Assembly: GCF_027257955.1 (NCBI RefSeq)
Contig: NZ_JANZNQ010000010.1
Location: forward strand, 62,001 to 126,000
DNA from: Zhongshania aquatica
GTDB lineage: Bacteria > Pseudomonadota > Gammaproteobacteria > Pseudomonadales > Spongiibacteraceae
DNA: 64,000 nt
Direction: 5' to 3'
Each line of letters starts with the position of its first letter. Positions within the stretch are counted from its first letter, which is position 1. Both the position numbers and the translations under genes were made by a program. This document shows, piece by piece, positions 38,017 to 47,153 of the stretch. The notes under the pieces were generated by a model. It saw only the letters and a program-made list of their open reading frames with translations, searched no databases and was not told where the DNA came from.

Positions 38017-40023
38017 ATGATCAGCAGTACGGCCATTAATATACTTTTATTTTCACTCTCAGATAGTGACGCCGAGCAGCTGGCCACTCACTGTCGTAAG
38101 GGGGGACGCATTGCACATACACTCGGCATTGATACCGGCGAAAAGCTATCTACGGCGATAAATGAATCCGATTGGGACGCGCTGATTTTTGATGCCGAAC
38201 ACGCTCAGTTAGATATTCAACGCTGCTGCCATATTTTGCGTAAGTACCAAAAAGATATCCCGGTGATTTACATGGGTGAAGGCGATACGCTATTACCTCC
38301 GGACCCCTGCGTGGTCGATATTGTGACCAAATACAATATGTCACAGGTTGTCAGCGCCGCGTTCAAAGCACAAACTGCCTTAGATCTTCGTCGTCAACTA
38401 GCGGACATGAAAATTGCCCTTGCCGAGGCTGAAGAACGGAATCAGCTACTGCTAGACGATCACCAAGACCCGATTGCGTACATTACTGACGGTATGGTGA
38501 TTTACGCCAATACACCATTTTGCGAGCAAATGGGTTACGACGATTTAGATGGCTTCCCGATCGTCGATTTAATTACCAACAAAGATCAGGAACGTTTTAA
38601 AAACGTCCTTAAAAAGCAACAACTGCACAATGAACATCAGCAATTAGAAATTAGCTTCTTTCTGGCTAATCAAACTGAGTTCAAAACCCATATACTTTGC
38701 GACAGCGCCCACTATGAGGGTGAAGACTGCATACAAATATCTATTCACAAGAACAATAACGGCAACGCGGTAAGCGGTGTAGATAACACCACAAGAATGA
38801 GTAGCAAATATCAATTTTTAACACTGCTACAAGACTTTATAGAGAATGAGCGCAATAGCAATTCATCGCTACTGCTTATCTCCCTTGACCGCTACAGCAG
38901 GTTGCGCAATAGCACCAGCCTCGTCGACATCGAGTCCCTTATTGAAACCCTTAGCAACAAAGTCCGTAGCGACATACCAGCACAGTATTACGGACGGGTT
39001 GCGGACGACATGATTGCCGCGATAGCCCATCACGTATCAAGCGACAGCGCACTTGAAATGGCATTGGAATTAGTCAAGTCTACAGAGTCTTCAATATTTG
39101 AAGTGCGCAAACAATCCTTACAATGCACTGTCAGTATTGCCATCTTACCGATCAACCACCTCACCCCACCTAAAGCTTCTCTATTACTAGATACGGCCTT
39201 CGAAAATGTCGAGAAAATCTATCACGACGGTGGCAATAAAGCCGAAATTTGCCGGCGCGACCGCCAACAGTTAAGTCGCAACGATTCACCCGATGATGTT
39301 ATTTCCGACGCGATGGCCAATGACCGCTTGAACCTCATGTTCCAACCGCTGGTCAATTTAGGTACCGCTAGCGGGGATCACTACGAGGCCAGTCTTAATA
39401 TTAAAAATTGGGTCGAGGGAGAAATGTCAGCGGGGGAAATGCTACGCACCATTGAGCGAGAACCAGAGAACACCCAGCTAGATCACTGGATTGTGGTCGA
39501 GGCAACCAAGCAACTCGCTAAAGAGCGCCTCGCTGGACAAGACCTTAAACTCATTATCAATCTCAGCGGTAACGTATTCCACGACCCTGAGTTTTGTGCA
39601 TGGTTGAGCGTTGCATTTAAAGCAGCAGGGCTGCCGCCGTCATCAGTGATTTTACAATTCAGCGAAGAGAGTATTGCCAACGCGCTAAAGCCCGCTCTGG
39701 ACTTCACTAGGCAACTACAGAGACTAGGTTCTTCCTTAGCAGTAAGAAACTTCGGCCGCGCCCAAAAAGGCAACAAATTCTTAAGTCACATTCGGCCGGC
39801 ACTAGTGAAACCGGGTTATCGCACAACCGACACGCCAACAGACGAACAAATTAGAGACGTGGTTCAACAAGCTCGATTACTCAACAGCCAAATAATCATA
39901 CCTAACGTAGGTAGCGCTGCGACCCTTGCCATGCTGTGGCAGCTGGGACCAGACTTCATCCAAGGCAGTTATGTGAACGAACCCATGCCCAGTATGAACT
40001 ATGAATTTGCCGCTTTTGGCTAA
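38017..40023 (+). CDS. fimX: FimX-like degenerate GGDEF/EAL c-di-GMP effector
   Basis: The 668-residue protein shows a REC-like domain (about 1-125), a coiled linker, a PAS domain (about 145-250), a GGDEF-like domain (about 265-415) and an EAL-like domain (about 425-665). Both catalytic signatures are degenerate: GRVADD replaces GGDEF near 326 and YEAS replaces the EAL site at 457-459. This matches FimX, which binds c-di-GMP in its EAL domain and drives type IV pilus assembly without enzyme activity. The neighbours (PilZ-type gene before, serB after) agree with Pseudomonas. A REC phospho-acceptor is not obvious. Confidence 0.85.
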   Translation: MISSTAINILLFSLSDSDAEQLATHCRKGGRIAHTLGIDTGEKLSTAINESDWDALIFDAEHAQLDIQRCCHILRKYQKDIPVIYMGEGDTLLPPDPCVVDIVTKYNMSQVVSAAFKAQTALDLRRQLADMKIALAEAEERNQLLLDDHQDPIAYITDGMVIYANTPFCEQMGYDDLDGFPIVDLITNKDQERFKNVLKKQQLHNEHQQLEISFFLANQTEFKTHILCDSAHYEGEDCIQISIHKNNNGNAVSGVDNTTRMSSKYQFLTLLQDFIENERNSNSSLLLISLDRYSRLRNSTSLVDIESLIETLSNKVRSDIPAQYYGRVADDMIAAIAHHVSSDSALEMALELVKSTESSIFEVRKQSLQCTVSIAILPINHLTPPKASLLLDTAFENVEKIYHDGGNKAEICRRDRQQLSRNDSPDDVISDAMANDRLNLMFQPLVNLGTASGDHYEASLNIKNWVEGEMSAGEMLRTIEREPENTQLDHWIVVEATKQLAKERLAGQDLKLIINLSGNVFHDPEFCAWLSVAFKAAGLPPSSVILQFSEESIANALKPALDFTRQLQRLGSSLAVRNFGRAQKGNKFLSHIRPALVKPGYRTTDTPTDEQIRDVVQQARLLNSQIIIPNVGSAATLAMLWQLGPDFIQGSYVNEPMPSMNYEFAAFG

Positions 40024-40060
40024 AGGTGGTCTGCCCGAATATATTTAAGCGCTACCGGGG

Positions 40061-41275
40061 CTATTTCCCCGTTAAGCGATCGCTAATTCCCAGCAAATAT
40101 AAAATACCGTCCAAGCCTAGGGTCGAAATAGACTGCTTGGCATTTTCACGAACAATGGGCTTCGCCCTGAAAGCAATACCTAAACCGGCGATACTTAACA
40201 TCGGTAAATCATTCGCGCCATCGCCAACCGCGATGACCTGTTCCAAATCTAAACCTTCTCGCTGAGCGATCTCGCGCAACAATTCTGCCTTGCGCTTGCC
40301 GTCTACGACGATACCTTCTACCTCGCCAGTGACATGGCCATCGCGAATAACCAGCTCATTAGCGTAGACATAATCAATACCCAACTTGCGTTGCAAGTAG
40401 TGACCAAAATAGGTGAAACCGCCAGATAGAATTGCCGTTTTATAGCCCAGCAACTTCAAGGTAGAGACCAAGTTTTCAGCGCCTTCCGTAATTTTCAAAC
40501 CTTCCGCAATACCGGCTAACACCGATTCATCGAGCCCTTTGAGTAACGCCACCCGCGCCTTAAAACTCTCGGTAAAATCGATCTCACCACGCATCGCGCG
40601 CTCGGTAATTTCTGCAACTTGCTCACCAACACCCGCAGCAATCGCAAGCTCATCAATGACCTCCGCTTCAATCAGCGTAGAATCCATATCAAAGGCGACT
40701 AAACGGCGCGTACGACGGAACATATTGTCTTCTTGGTAGGCAATATCGATATCCATCTCGCTGGCTAAGTGCAGCAGCTCCTTACGGAAGTCAGTAGCGT
40801 CGGGCAAATTCCCCCGAACAGACAACTCCACAGATGCTTTCGATTGTTGCGCCACACCTTCTAAAGGCACCCGTCCAGACAAACGATCTATACGGTCGAT
40901 ATTTAATGAATAGCGAGATACCACATCGGTAACACCGGCAATATGCCGCGCGGTAATTTTGCGCGCTAATAAGGTGACAATGTGACGTTGCTTACCTTGA
41001 CCCGACACCCACTGGTTATAACTCTCAGGGCTGACTGGCAGAAAGCGCACCTGCATGCCCATTTCATGGGTGCGAAATAAAATATCCTTAAGGATGCTGG
41101 CCGCTTCAACGCCTGCTGGCACTTCTACCAATAAGCCCAAAGACAAATTGTCATGAATAACCGCTTGGCCGATATCTAAGATATTCACCTGATGGTCTGC
41201 CAAAATACTGGTGATCGTGCTCGTCACCCCGGGCCGATCATCCCCCGCTATATTGATCAATATGATTTCGTTCAC
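40061..41275 (-). CDS. serB: Phosphoserine phosphatase with N-terminal ACT domains
   Basis: The 404-residue enzyme has two N-terminal ACT-like domains (about 1-165) and a C-terminal HAD phosphatase with DMDST (Asp196 nucleophile, Asp198) and the late GDGANDLPML motif. It completes serine synthesis. The extended ACT-bearing form is usual in Pseudomonas-type bacteria. It starts at GTG 41275 with a G-rich ribosome site. A small hairpin at 40056-40071 overlaps its end, but lacks a T-run. It is divergent from the Smp/AhpA-like gene. Confidence 0.95.
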   Translation of the reverse strand: MNEIILINIAGDDRPGVTSTITSILADHQVNILDIGQAVIHDNLSLGLLVEVPAGVEAASILKDILFRTHEMGMQVRFLPVSPESYNQWVSGQGKQRHIVTLLARKITARHIAGVTDVVSRYSLNIDRIDRLSGRVPLEGVAQQSKASVELSVRGNLPDATDFRKELLHLASEMDIDIAYQEDNMFRRTRRLVAFDMDSTLIEAEVIDELAIAAGVGEQVAEITERAMRGEIDFTESFKARVALLKGLDESVLAGIAEGLKITEGAENLVSTLKLLGYKTAILSGGFTYFGHYLQRKLGIDYVYANELVIRDGHVTGEVEGIVVDGKRKAELLREIAQREGLDLEQVIAVGDGANDLPMLSIAGLGIAFRAKPIVRENAKQSISTLGLDGILYLLGISDRLTGK

Positions 41276-41536
41276 ACCACCCCCTGCAGCAATCGGCGTA
41301 TTGTAGCGGTAGACGTGACTCCACCCAAGCTCTGCAACCTTGAAAAACGCTGTTTAATATAGAGAGCAAATACTATGTGGTCGGCGGCCACGCTAAAAAA
41401 GCGGAGTTTACACGGAGTAAATGCGCATTTTGTATACTCCCGATACCCAAGATGCCGAGCACAGTAATTAATCAGAGCGTTCCTTGATATACTCTTAAAA
41501 TAACAACAGCCTCGCTTTCCAGATGGAATGTTCACA

Positions 41537-42739
41537 ATGCTCAAGCAGCTCCTCAAATTACCTTTGTCCGCAAAATGCGGGCTCATTACCGCACTGATAT
41601 GCGCTATTGCAGGTATGACATTATTACTGACCAGCATGACCGCCAGTAAGCAGATACTACTTGAAACCACCCGTTTAATAGGCCAGCAATGGACTAATCA
41701 ACTGGCATCACAAAGCCAACAGGCGCTGCTGCGGAACGACAAAGTAAGCCTTCAGGCTATTTTACAAGACTATATCAATAGCCCACTCATTGTTTATGGC
41801 AGTATCGCCAATTCCCGTGACGAAACTGTTGCGGAGACGGGACACTGGCGCGCTGAAAATCTGAATTACGAATCGCCGGTTGCCGCCGACGGGCGGTTGG
41901 GTCTGGTAAAACTATCACTAAGTCGGGAGCTCATTGGCGACGAGATACGCGACTTAGGTAAAACGCTGCTAATTCTTACCGGCTTATTAGCCTGCTTTAG
42001 TTACGCCATTATTGCGGTGCCCATGCGCCGTATAGAAGGGTTTTTAGAGCTAGCCCGCGCCCGTATGGCGCAACCCTTAAGAAATGATCACAGCAGTTAT
42101 CCTGGTATCGACAGCTTAGGACTATTGTTAGAGGAAATACATAATCCGCAGATTAGGCTTAGCAAACTCGGCAAAAACCGCTTCAAAGATTACTATGTTT
42201 TGCACTGCCACTGGCAGGCCTATGACGCCCTTAAAACGCAAATGGCGCCCGATAGTTTTAAGGAGCACCTGCGCACTAGCTACGCCCGCGGCGAGGCAAT
42301 TGCCAAACTTTACCACGCCGATATTGTCGTTCACCGGCACAACGCCATTACCCTGCGTTTCTTTGAGGTCGCAGGCACTGACTACCCGTTATTTCGCGCG
42401 CTGTGCTGCGCAGACTTATTTCAAAGCCTAGACAAAGTATTGCGCAGCCGCGCGGGCATCGCACACATCTACGGCGAAGGTGATCACTGGGAATGCGCCG
42501 CCAAAGAGTGTGCAGCAATCGATCAACTGCACACCGTCACATCCGAAGGCAAAGGCACTTGGTTAGACGACGGCAGTCGAAACAATGAACGCTTAGATGC
42601 ATGGGTGGATATTCGTGGCAATCACGTCAGCGCGATGAAATCGCCTTACAGTGATTTATTAGAGAGACAGCAAACCCAGCTTAAAAAATTAACCCTGGAC
42701 TCGTATAAGCAAGACGCGCTCAGATCATCAACTAGCTAA
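41537..42739 (+). CDS. Smp/AhpA (YtjB)-family membrane protein
   Basis: The 400-residue protein has a cytoplasmic start, a transmembrane helix at about 10-35 (CGLITALICAIAGMTLLL), a periplasmic segment and a second helix at about 135-155 (LLILTGLLACFSYAIIA). The long C-terminal region is predicted to be cytoplasmic. It lies divergent from serB, as smp (ytjB) does in E. coli and its homologue in Pseudomonas. I start at ATG 41537 because GGA is well spaced there, while the ATG at 41528 abuts the ribosome site. Biochemical function is unknown. Confidence 0.72.
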   Translation: MLKQLLKLPLSAKCGLITALICAIAGMTLLLTSMTASKQILLETTRLIGQQWTNQLASQSQQALLRNDKVSLQAILQDYINSPLIVYGSIANSRDETVAETGHWRAENLNYESPVAADGRLGLVKLSLSRELIGDEIRDLGKTLLILTGLLACFSYAIIAVPMRRIEGFLELARARMAQPLRNDHSSYPGIDSLGLLLEEIHNPQIRLSKLGKNRFKDYYVLHCHWQAYDALKTQMAPDSFKEHLRTSYARGEAIAKLYHADIVVHRHNAITLRFFEVAGTDYPLFRALCCADLFQSLDKVLRSRAGIAHIYGEGDHWECAAKECAAIDQLHTVTSEGKGTWLDDGSRNNERLDAWVDIRGNHVSAMKSPYSDLLERQQTQLKKLTLDSYKQDALRSSTS

Positions 42740-42746
42740 TCTTCTA

Positions 42747-42788
42747 CTCAAAAAGGCGCAGAGCTAAATGGCTCTCCGCCTTTTTGAG
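42747..42788. terminator. Bidirectional terminator between the Smp-like gene and parC
   Basis: CTCAAAAAGGCG and CGCCTTTTTGAG pair as a 12-bp outer stem, extended inward by AGAGC/GCTCT. The A-run and T-run flanks let it act on both strands, stopping the Smp-like and parC transcripts. Confidence 0.88.
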
Positions 42789-42803
42789 CAACAGCCAAAA
42801 ATC

Positions 42804-45062
42804 TTAGCCAGCTGCCACCGTTTGCAAAGCATCCACTTTTTGGAAGCCACGCGGCAATTTATGTCCACGTCGTCCGCGTTCACCTAAATAGTGCTCCAGT
42901 TCAGAGAACTTCAAGGACAAGTGTCGCTTACCTGAGATCACTTTTAAGATATCGCGCTCAGAGAAAATAGCCACCGCTGACACATACTCTTCTCGATTGG
43001 CGACTCTAGCTGACGGAATGCCGATCATTTTATTACCTTTGCCACGGGGCATCAGCGGCAAATCTTTAATTGGGAAGATTAGCATGCGCCCTTCTGTTGT
43101 GACGGCAACAACATGGCTAGTTTCCATGTCTGCAATCGCTACTGGCGGCAGTACCAAGGCACCTTTAGGCAAGGTCAGCGCAGCTTTACCCGCCTTATTC
43201 TTGCTCTGCAGGTCAGACAATTTAGCGATGAAGCCATAGCCAGCGTCAGACGCCAATAAATAGTGGCCGTCATCGCTCCCCATCATCATGCCAGTGAAAT
43301 TCACTCCTGACGGCGGATTGATCCTACCCGTTAGTGGTTCACCTTGGCCGCGCGCAGATGGCAGGCCGTGGGCCGCAACTGTGTAGGTTCGTCCCGTGCT
43401 ATCAAGAATAATCACGGGTTGATTGCTCTTGCCCTTCACCGACAATTTATAGCGATCACCCGCTTTATAGCTCAGACTAAGTGGATCAATTTCGTGACCT
43501 TTACCGGATCGAATCCAACCCATATCTGACAGCACAACAGTTACCGGCTCAGCGGAGACAATATCTTCTTCTAAAAATGCACGCGCTTCGGAGCGTGTTA
43601 CCAATGGGGAACGGCGGTCATCGCCAAACTCCTCAGCAGCTGCCAGCAATTCTTTGCGCACCAAACTCTTCATACGACGCACAGAACCGAGAGTTAACTC
43701 TAAACCATCGCGCTCTTTGGCAAGCTCATCTTGCTCACCGCGAATCTTCATTTCTTCAAGCTTCGCCAAATGCCGTAATTTTAATTCGAGCACCGCTTCA
43801 GCTTGCGTATCAGTAATGCCAAAGCGTTCCATCAATACCGGCTTGGGCTGATCTTCTTCACGAATAATCGCAATGACTTCATCAATATTTAAAAATGCGA
43901 TCAACAAGGCATCTAAAATATGAAGACGCTTAAGTACTTTATCTAAGCGGTATTCTAAGCGACGACGCGTTGTCGTTGTGCGAATTTCCAGCCATTCAGA
44001 TAAAATTTTATCGAGGCCTTTTACCTGCGGACGACCATCGATACCGATCACATTCATATTCACGCGGTAGCTGCGCTCTAGATCAGTGGTGGCGAACAAA
44101 TGATTCATCACCGCCTGCTTATCGATACGATTAGAGCGGGGAATAATCACCAACCGAGTTGGGTTTTCGTGATCTGATTCGTCCCGCAAATCCACCACCA
44201 TCGGTAGCTTCTTGGCCTGCATTTGCTGGGCAATTTGCTCCAGCACTTTGGAACCCGAGGTTTGATGAGGCAAAGCCGTGATGACGATGTCTTCGCCCTC
44301 ATCCTGCCAAAGCGCGCGCATGCGCAGAGAACCGCGGCCACTTTCATACATCTTCCGCAGATCTTCCGCAGGGGTAATAATTTCTGCGTCAGTAGGAAAA
44401 TCAGGACCTTTTACGTGTTCACATAGCTCAGCAACACTGGCATTGGGCGCATCCAGTAAATGAATACAGGCGCTGACCACCTCACGCAAATTGTGAGGTG
44501 GAATATCCGTGGCCATGCCCACCGCTATACCGGTTGTACCGTTGAGTAGAATATTTGGCACCCGCGCTGGTAAGGTAGCGGGCTCATCCATTTGGCCATC
44601 GAAGTTGGGTACCCAATCAACCGTGCCTTGGCCTAATTCGCTGAGCAGCACCTCGGCGTATTTGGTTAATTTAGACTCGGTGTAACGCATCGCCGCAAAG
44701 GATTTCGGATCGTCTGGCGACCCCCAGTTCCCCTGACCGTCGATAAGCGGATAGCGGTAAGAGAAGTTCTGCGACATCAACACCATGGCTTCATACACAG
44801 CACTGTCACCATGGGGGTGGAATTTACCGATAACATCACCCACAGTACGCGCAGACTTCTTATGCTTAGCATTAGACTTAAGGCCAAGCTCACTCATTGC
44901 GTAAACAATGCGGCGCTGCACCGGCTTAAGGCCATCGGCAATATTTGGCAGGGCGCGATCGAGAATAACGTACATGGAATAATCCAAATACGCCTTCTCG
45001 GTGTAGCTTTTCAGTGGCATTTGCTCGACGCCGTCGGCGCCAATCACAATAGTTTCTGACAT
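42804..45062 (-). CDS. parC: DNA topoisomerase IV subunit A
   Basis: The 752-residue enzyme subunit decatenates chromosomes. The active tyrosine is Tyr127 in AAMRYTES. The quinolone-resistance region is wild type, with Ser87 and Glu91 in [12 protein letters not shown] corresponding to E. coli Ser80 and Glu84. The C-terminal beta-pinwheel is shorter than in GyrA and lacks a GyrA box, supporting ParC over GyrA. parE is not in the window. It starts at ATG 45062. Confidence 0.96.
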   Translation of the reverse strand: MSETIVIGADGVEQMPLKSYTEKAYLDYSMYVILDRALPNIADGLKPVQRRIVYAMSELGLKSNAKHKKSARTVGDVIGKFHPHGDSAVYEAMVLMSQNFSYRYPLIDGQGNWGSPDDPKSFAAMRYTESKLTKYAEVLLSELGQGTVDWVPNFDGQMDEPATLPARVPNILLNGTTGIAVGMATDIPPHNLREVVSACIHLLDAPNASVAELCEHVKGPDFPTDAEIITPAEDLRKMYESGRGSLRMRALWQDEGEDIVITALPHQTSGSKVLEQIAQQMQAKKLPMVVDLRDESDHENPTRLVIIPRSNRIDKQAVMNHLFATTDLERSYRVNMNVIGIDGRPQVKGLDKILSEWLEIRTTTTRRRLEYRLDKVLKRLHILDALLIAFLNIDEVIAIIREEDQPKPVLMERFGITDTQAEAVLELKLRHLAKLEEMKIRGEQDELAKERDGLELTLGSVRRMKSLVRKELLAAAEEFGDDRRSPLVTRSEARAFLEEDIVSAEPVTVVLSDMGWIRSGKGHEIDPLSLSYKAGDRYKLSVKGKSNQPVIILDSTGRTYTVAAHGLPSARGQGEPLTGRINPPSGVNFTGMMMGSDDGHYLLASDAGYGFIAKLSDLQSKNKAGKAALTLPKGALVLPPVAIADMETSHVVAVTTEGRMLIFPIKDLPLMPRGKGNKMIGIPSARVANREEYVSAVAIFSERDILKVISGKRHLSLKFSELEHYLGERGRRGHKLPRGFQKVDALQTVAAG

Positions 45063-45129
45063 ATTCTGTTATTCAATCCTTATCAAAAATTCACGGCGCA
45101 CCACTAGGTACAACCCACTACTGAACACT

Positions 45130-45182
45130 TTGCGCTCTAAGGGTAATTACGAAGATTCACTTAGCGCAAGTCTCCGTATACT
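45130..45182 (+). promoter_or_regulatory. Possible promoter/operator upstream of the small ORF at 45212
   Basis: TATACT at 45177-45182 could be a -10 box. Upstream, TTGCGCT (45130-45136) and AGCGCAA (45163-45169) form an inverted repeat overlapping where the -35 would be. The -35 match itself is poor (GATTCA), so this assignment is tentative. Confidence 0.3.
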
Positions 45183-45211
45183 GAATCCACGTTGATCAGA
45201 GGAGATCCAAC

Positions 45212-45466
45212 ATGACTGCGCAAAAAGTAGTAAGCCTATCAGAATATCGTCAAGATACGCAGCAGATGCATATAGACGACGTTAGCGCACAAGCCTTCTT
45301 GTTTCTACAAGAACAGGCCCAGGAACTCGATCTCCCCATGCGCAAATTACTAAAAGAGCATTTACTAGGCATCGCCTGTGTCGTCAAAGCCGTCGAAGGC
45401 CTAGATGAAGCGCAAAACTGGCTGGCAATCATCAGTGACGAAATTAGTGCCACTGGTCATCACTAA
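45212..45466 (+). CDS. Small conserved-looking protein of unknown function
   Basis: The 84-residue cytoplasmic protein has an excellent ribosome site (GGAG 9 bases before ATG 45212), so it is likely translated. It has no signal or membrane segment. A VVSLSEYRQD start is followed by a largely helical body (AQAFLFLQEQAQELDLPMRKLLKEHLLG) and a His-His end. I do not recognise the family. It is divergent from parC and convergent with the zinc-ribbon gene. Confidence 0.65.
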   Translation: MTAQKVVSLSEYRQDTQQMHIDDVSAQAFLFLQEQAQELDLPMRKLLKEHLLGIACVVKAVEGLDEAQNWLAIISDEISATGHH

Positions 45467-45483
45467 GCCCCTGCAATTCTATT

Positions 45484-45666
45484 CTAATGTGCGGTGATTT
45501 TCTTTTCACCGCAACGCTCGCAAACATACACGGTAATCAACTTCCCCAGCTTCACATCAAACTGCTTAGCCTTATCAACCCGCCATTTGTGAAAGCCTTC
45601 ACGACACAAGGTATTTGGCGTTTTGCCCAGCGGTGACTTTCGCTTAAAGGGCAGCACATCGCCCAT
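45484..45666 (-). CDS. Small zinc-ribbon-like protein
   Basis: The 60-residue protein starts MGDVLPFKRK at 45666, fixed by AGGAGAG just upstream. It has a possible zinc ribbon: Cys21 and His25 in LCREGFHKW and a CxxC pair in VCERCGEKK. Similar short, basic N-terminus plus CERC proteins recur in Pseudomonas-like bacteria, as far as I recall, without a known function. It is divergent from slyD across 111 bp. Confidence 0.65.
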   Translation of the reverse strand: MGDVLPFKRKSPLGKTPNTLCREGFHKWRVDKAKQFDVKLGKLITVYVCERCGEKKITAH

Positions 45667-45777
45667 AGTAACTCTCCTATCAGATTCACTAAAACGCCCT
45701 ACCACTACGTGGATTTCGCGATTACTATACGCGCCTTGAGATAGCTGCGCGATAACAGAACGCAACGAGGAGAAATC

Positions 45778-46260
45778 ATGGAAATCAGTCGCAATAAAGT
45801 CGTGTCATTTCACTATGAGTTACGCGATGGCCAAGGCGCCGTGTTGGAAGACAATTTCAACGACACGCCATCTTTATACATGCACGGTGCAGATAACATT
45901 ATAAGCGGCTTAGAAAAAGCCATGTCTGGCCACACTGTAGGCGATGAATTTGAGGTCACTCTTCCCCCGGAAGATGCCTACGGGAATATCGAGCCCAATA
46001 AATCAGAGCGTATTCCCGCCAAATACCTCAAACACGAAGGCAAAATAAAGGTCGGCCAAGCGGTGCGTTTTAATACCGACAAAGGCATGCGCAACGCCAC
46101 AGTGATCAAAGTGGGTAAATTTTCAGTCGATGTAGACCTAAATCACCCGCTGGCCGGACAAACCCTTACCTTTAAAATACTCATCAAAGATATTCGGGAC
46201 GCCACCGACGAAGAAATTCGTCATCGCCATGCCCATGGTGAAGGCGGTCATCAGCACTAA
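45778..46260 (+). CDS. slyD: FKBP-type peptidyl-prolyl isomerase (SlyD)
   Basis: The 160-residue protein has the SlyD arrangement: an FKBP core split by the IF chaperone domain (PPEDAYGNIEPNKSERIPAKYL), followed by GQTLTFKILIKDIRDAT and a His-rich tail RHRHAHGEGGHQH suited to nickel binding. The tail is much shorter than in E. coli SlyD. It acts as a cytoplasmic foldase/metallochaperone. AGGAG precedes ATG 45778. Confidence 0.92.
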   Translation: MEISRNKVVSFHYELRDGQGAVLEDNFNDTPSLYMHGADNIISGLEKAMSGHTVGDEFEVTLPPEDAYGNIEPNKSERIPAKYLKHEGKIKVGQAVRFNTDKGMRNATVIKVGKFSVDVDLNHPLAGQTLTFKILIKDIRDATDEEIRHRHAHGEGGHQH

Positions 46261-46284
46261 TAGGAATGCTGTCTTAAATGCAGC

Positions 46285-47151
46285 TTATTGCGATGCGCGC
46301 CACACCTTGGCCGCATCGCGAATAAACGCGTCGACAGCATCTCGGTTTTTTAATATCGAAAATGTCTCTATATGACCACCTTGGTAGCTTAGTCGCTGCT
46401 TTGCTTGTTTGGCAGCAGCAAACAGAGTTTCGGAGTGAGAATAGGGCACCACCAAATCTTGTCTACCGTGAATTAACATCAAGGGAAGCGGCGAAATATT
46501 CGCGATCTCATCAACTAGATCATCACCCTGAGGCATCGCCCAGTTAGCGGGATACTGAAACAGCCAAGTGAGCCAACTTCCTGCCGCCACTTTTTTCGCG
46601 ATATCGCCATAGCCCGTAAAACCAGCATCTAAAATTACGCCCGCCAAATTGGGGTAATTCTCATGAGTCCGCGCGACAGCGACACCCGCTAAGCTTGCTC
46701 CAATGCTTTGCCCCAAGACTACTAAAGGCAAATCTGCCTGATCGGACTTAATAGACAACCAATCCAATGCACCCACGATATCTGCCTGAGCACCTTTAAC
46801 ACTCGGATACCCAGGTGACTCACCATAGCCACGATAATCGATTAAAAGTACATTAATATGGCGCTCTGGCAACCAATACACACTGGCCAAATGGGTACTT
46901 ATATTTTCAGCATTGCCGTGAGCAAACAACACCGTAGCAAGTGCTTTATCTTTAGCGGGCAACCACCAGCCATGTACTTCGCCGCCATCTGCGGTCGAGA
47001 ATCTGACATCACGATAATTCAAGCCAACATCAGCGGGCGTTCGAATGAGCTGCTGCTGAGGAAAAAACAATAGACTCTCACAGCCACTCACCAGCACCGC
47101 CAAAAACAGCAGTAGTACGCGGGTACGCCAAGTTTTGCAGCTTATTTTATC
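46285..47151 (-). CDS. Lipoprotein alpha/beta hydrolase
   Basis: The 288-residue protein starts at ATG 47151, two bases after the DUF4105 stop. This start gives a good lipoprotein signal (basic KTWRTR, then LLLFLAVLVSGC with Cys25). The hydrolase fold is clear: FAHGNAE, YRGYGESPG, the nucleophile elbow GQSIG, and the late Asp/His in GRQDLVVPY and GGHIETF. It resembles the BEM46/YfhR group of serine hydrolases; the substrate is unknown. A start at 47172 would overlap the upstream gene and lacks a ribosome site. It is co-transcribed with the DUF4105 gene. Confidence 0.85.
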   Translation of the reverse strand, partial: DKISCKTWRTRVLLLFLAVLVSGCESLLFFPQQQLIRTPADVGLNYRDVRFSTADGGEVHGWWLPAKDKALATVLFAHGNAENISTHLASVYWLPERHINVLLIDYRGYGESPGYPSVKGAQADIVGALDWLSIKSDQADLPLVVLGQSIGASLAGVAVARTHENYPNLAGVILDAGFTGYGDIAKKVAAGSWLTWLFQYPANWAMPQGDDLVDEIANISPLPLMLIHGRQDLVVPYSHSETLFAAAKQAKQRLSYQGGHIETFSILKNRDAVDAFIRDAAKVWRASQ

Positions 47152-47153
47152 CA

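Noticed and set aside
40056-40071. Small hairpin CGGGG/CCCCG as a terminator for fimX or serB
   Set aside because: The stem is only 5 bp, lies partly in the serB coding end, and has no T-run on either strand.
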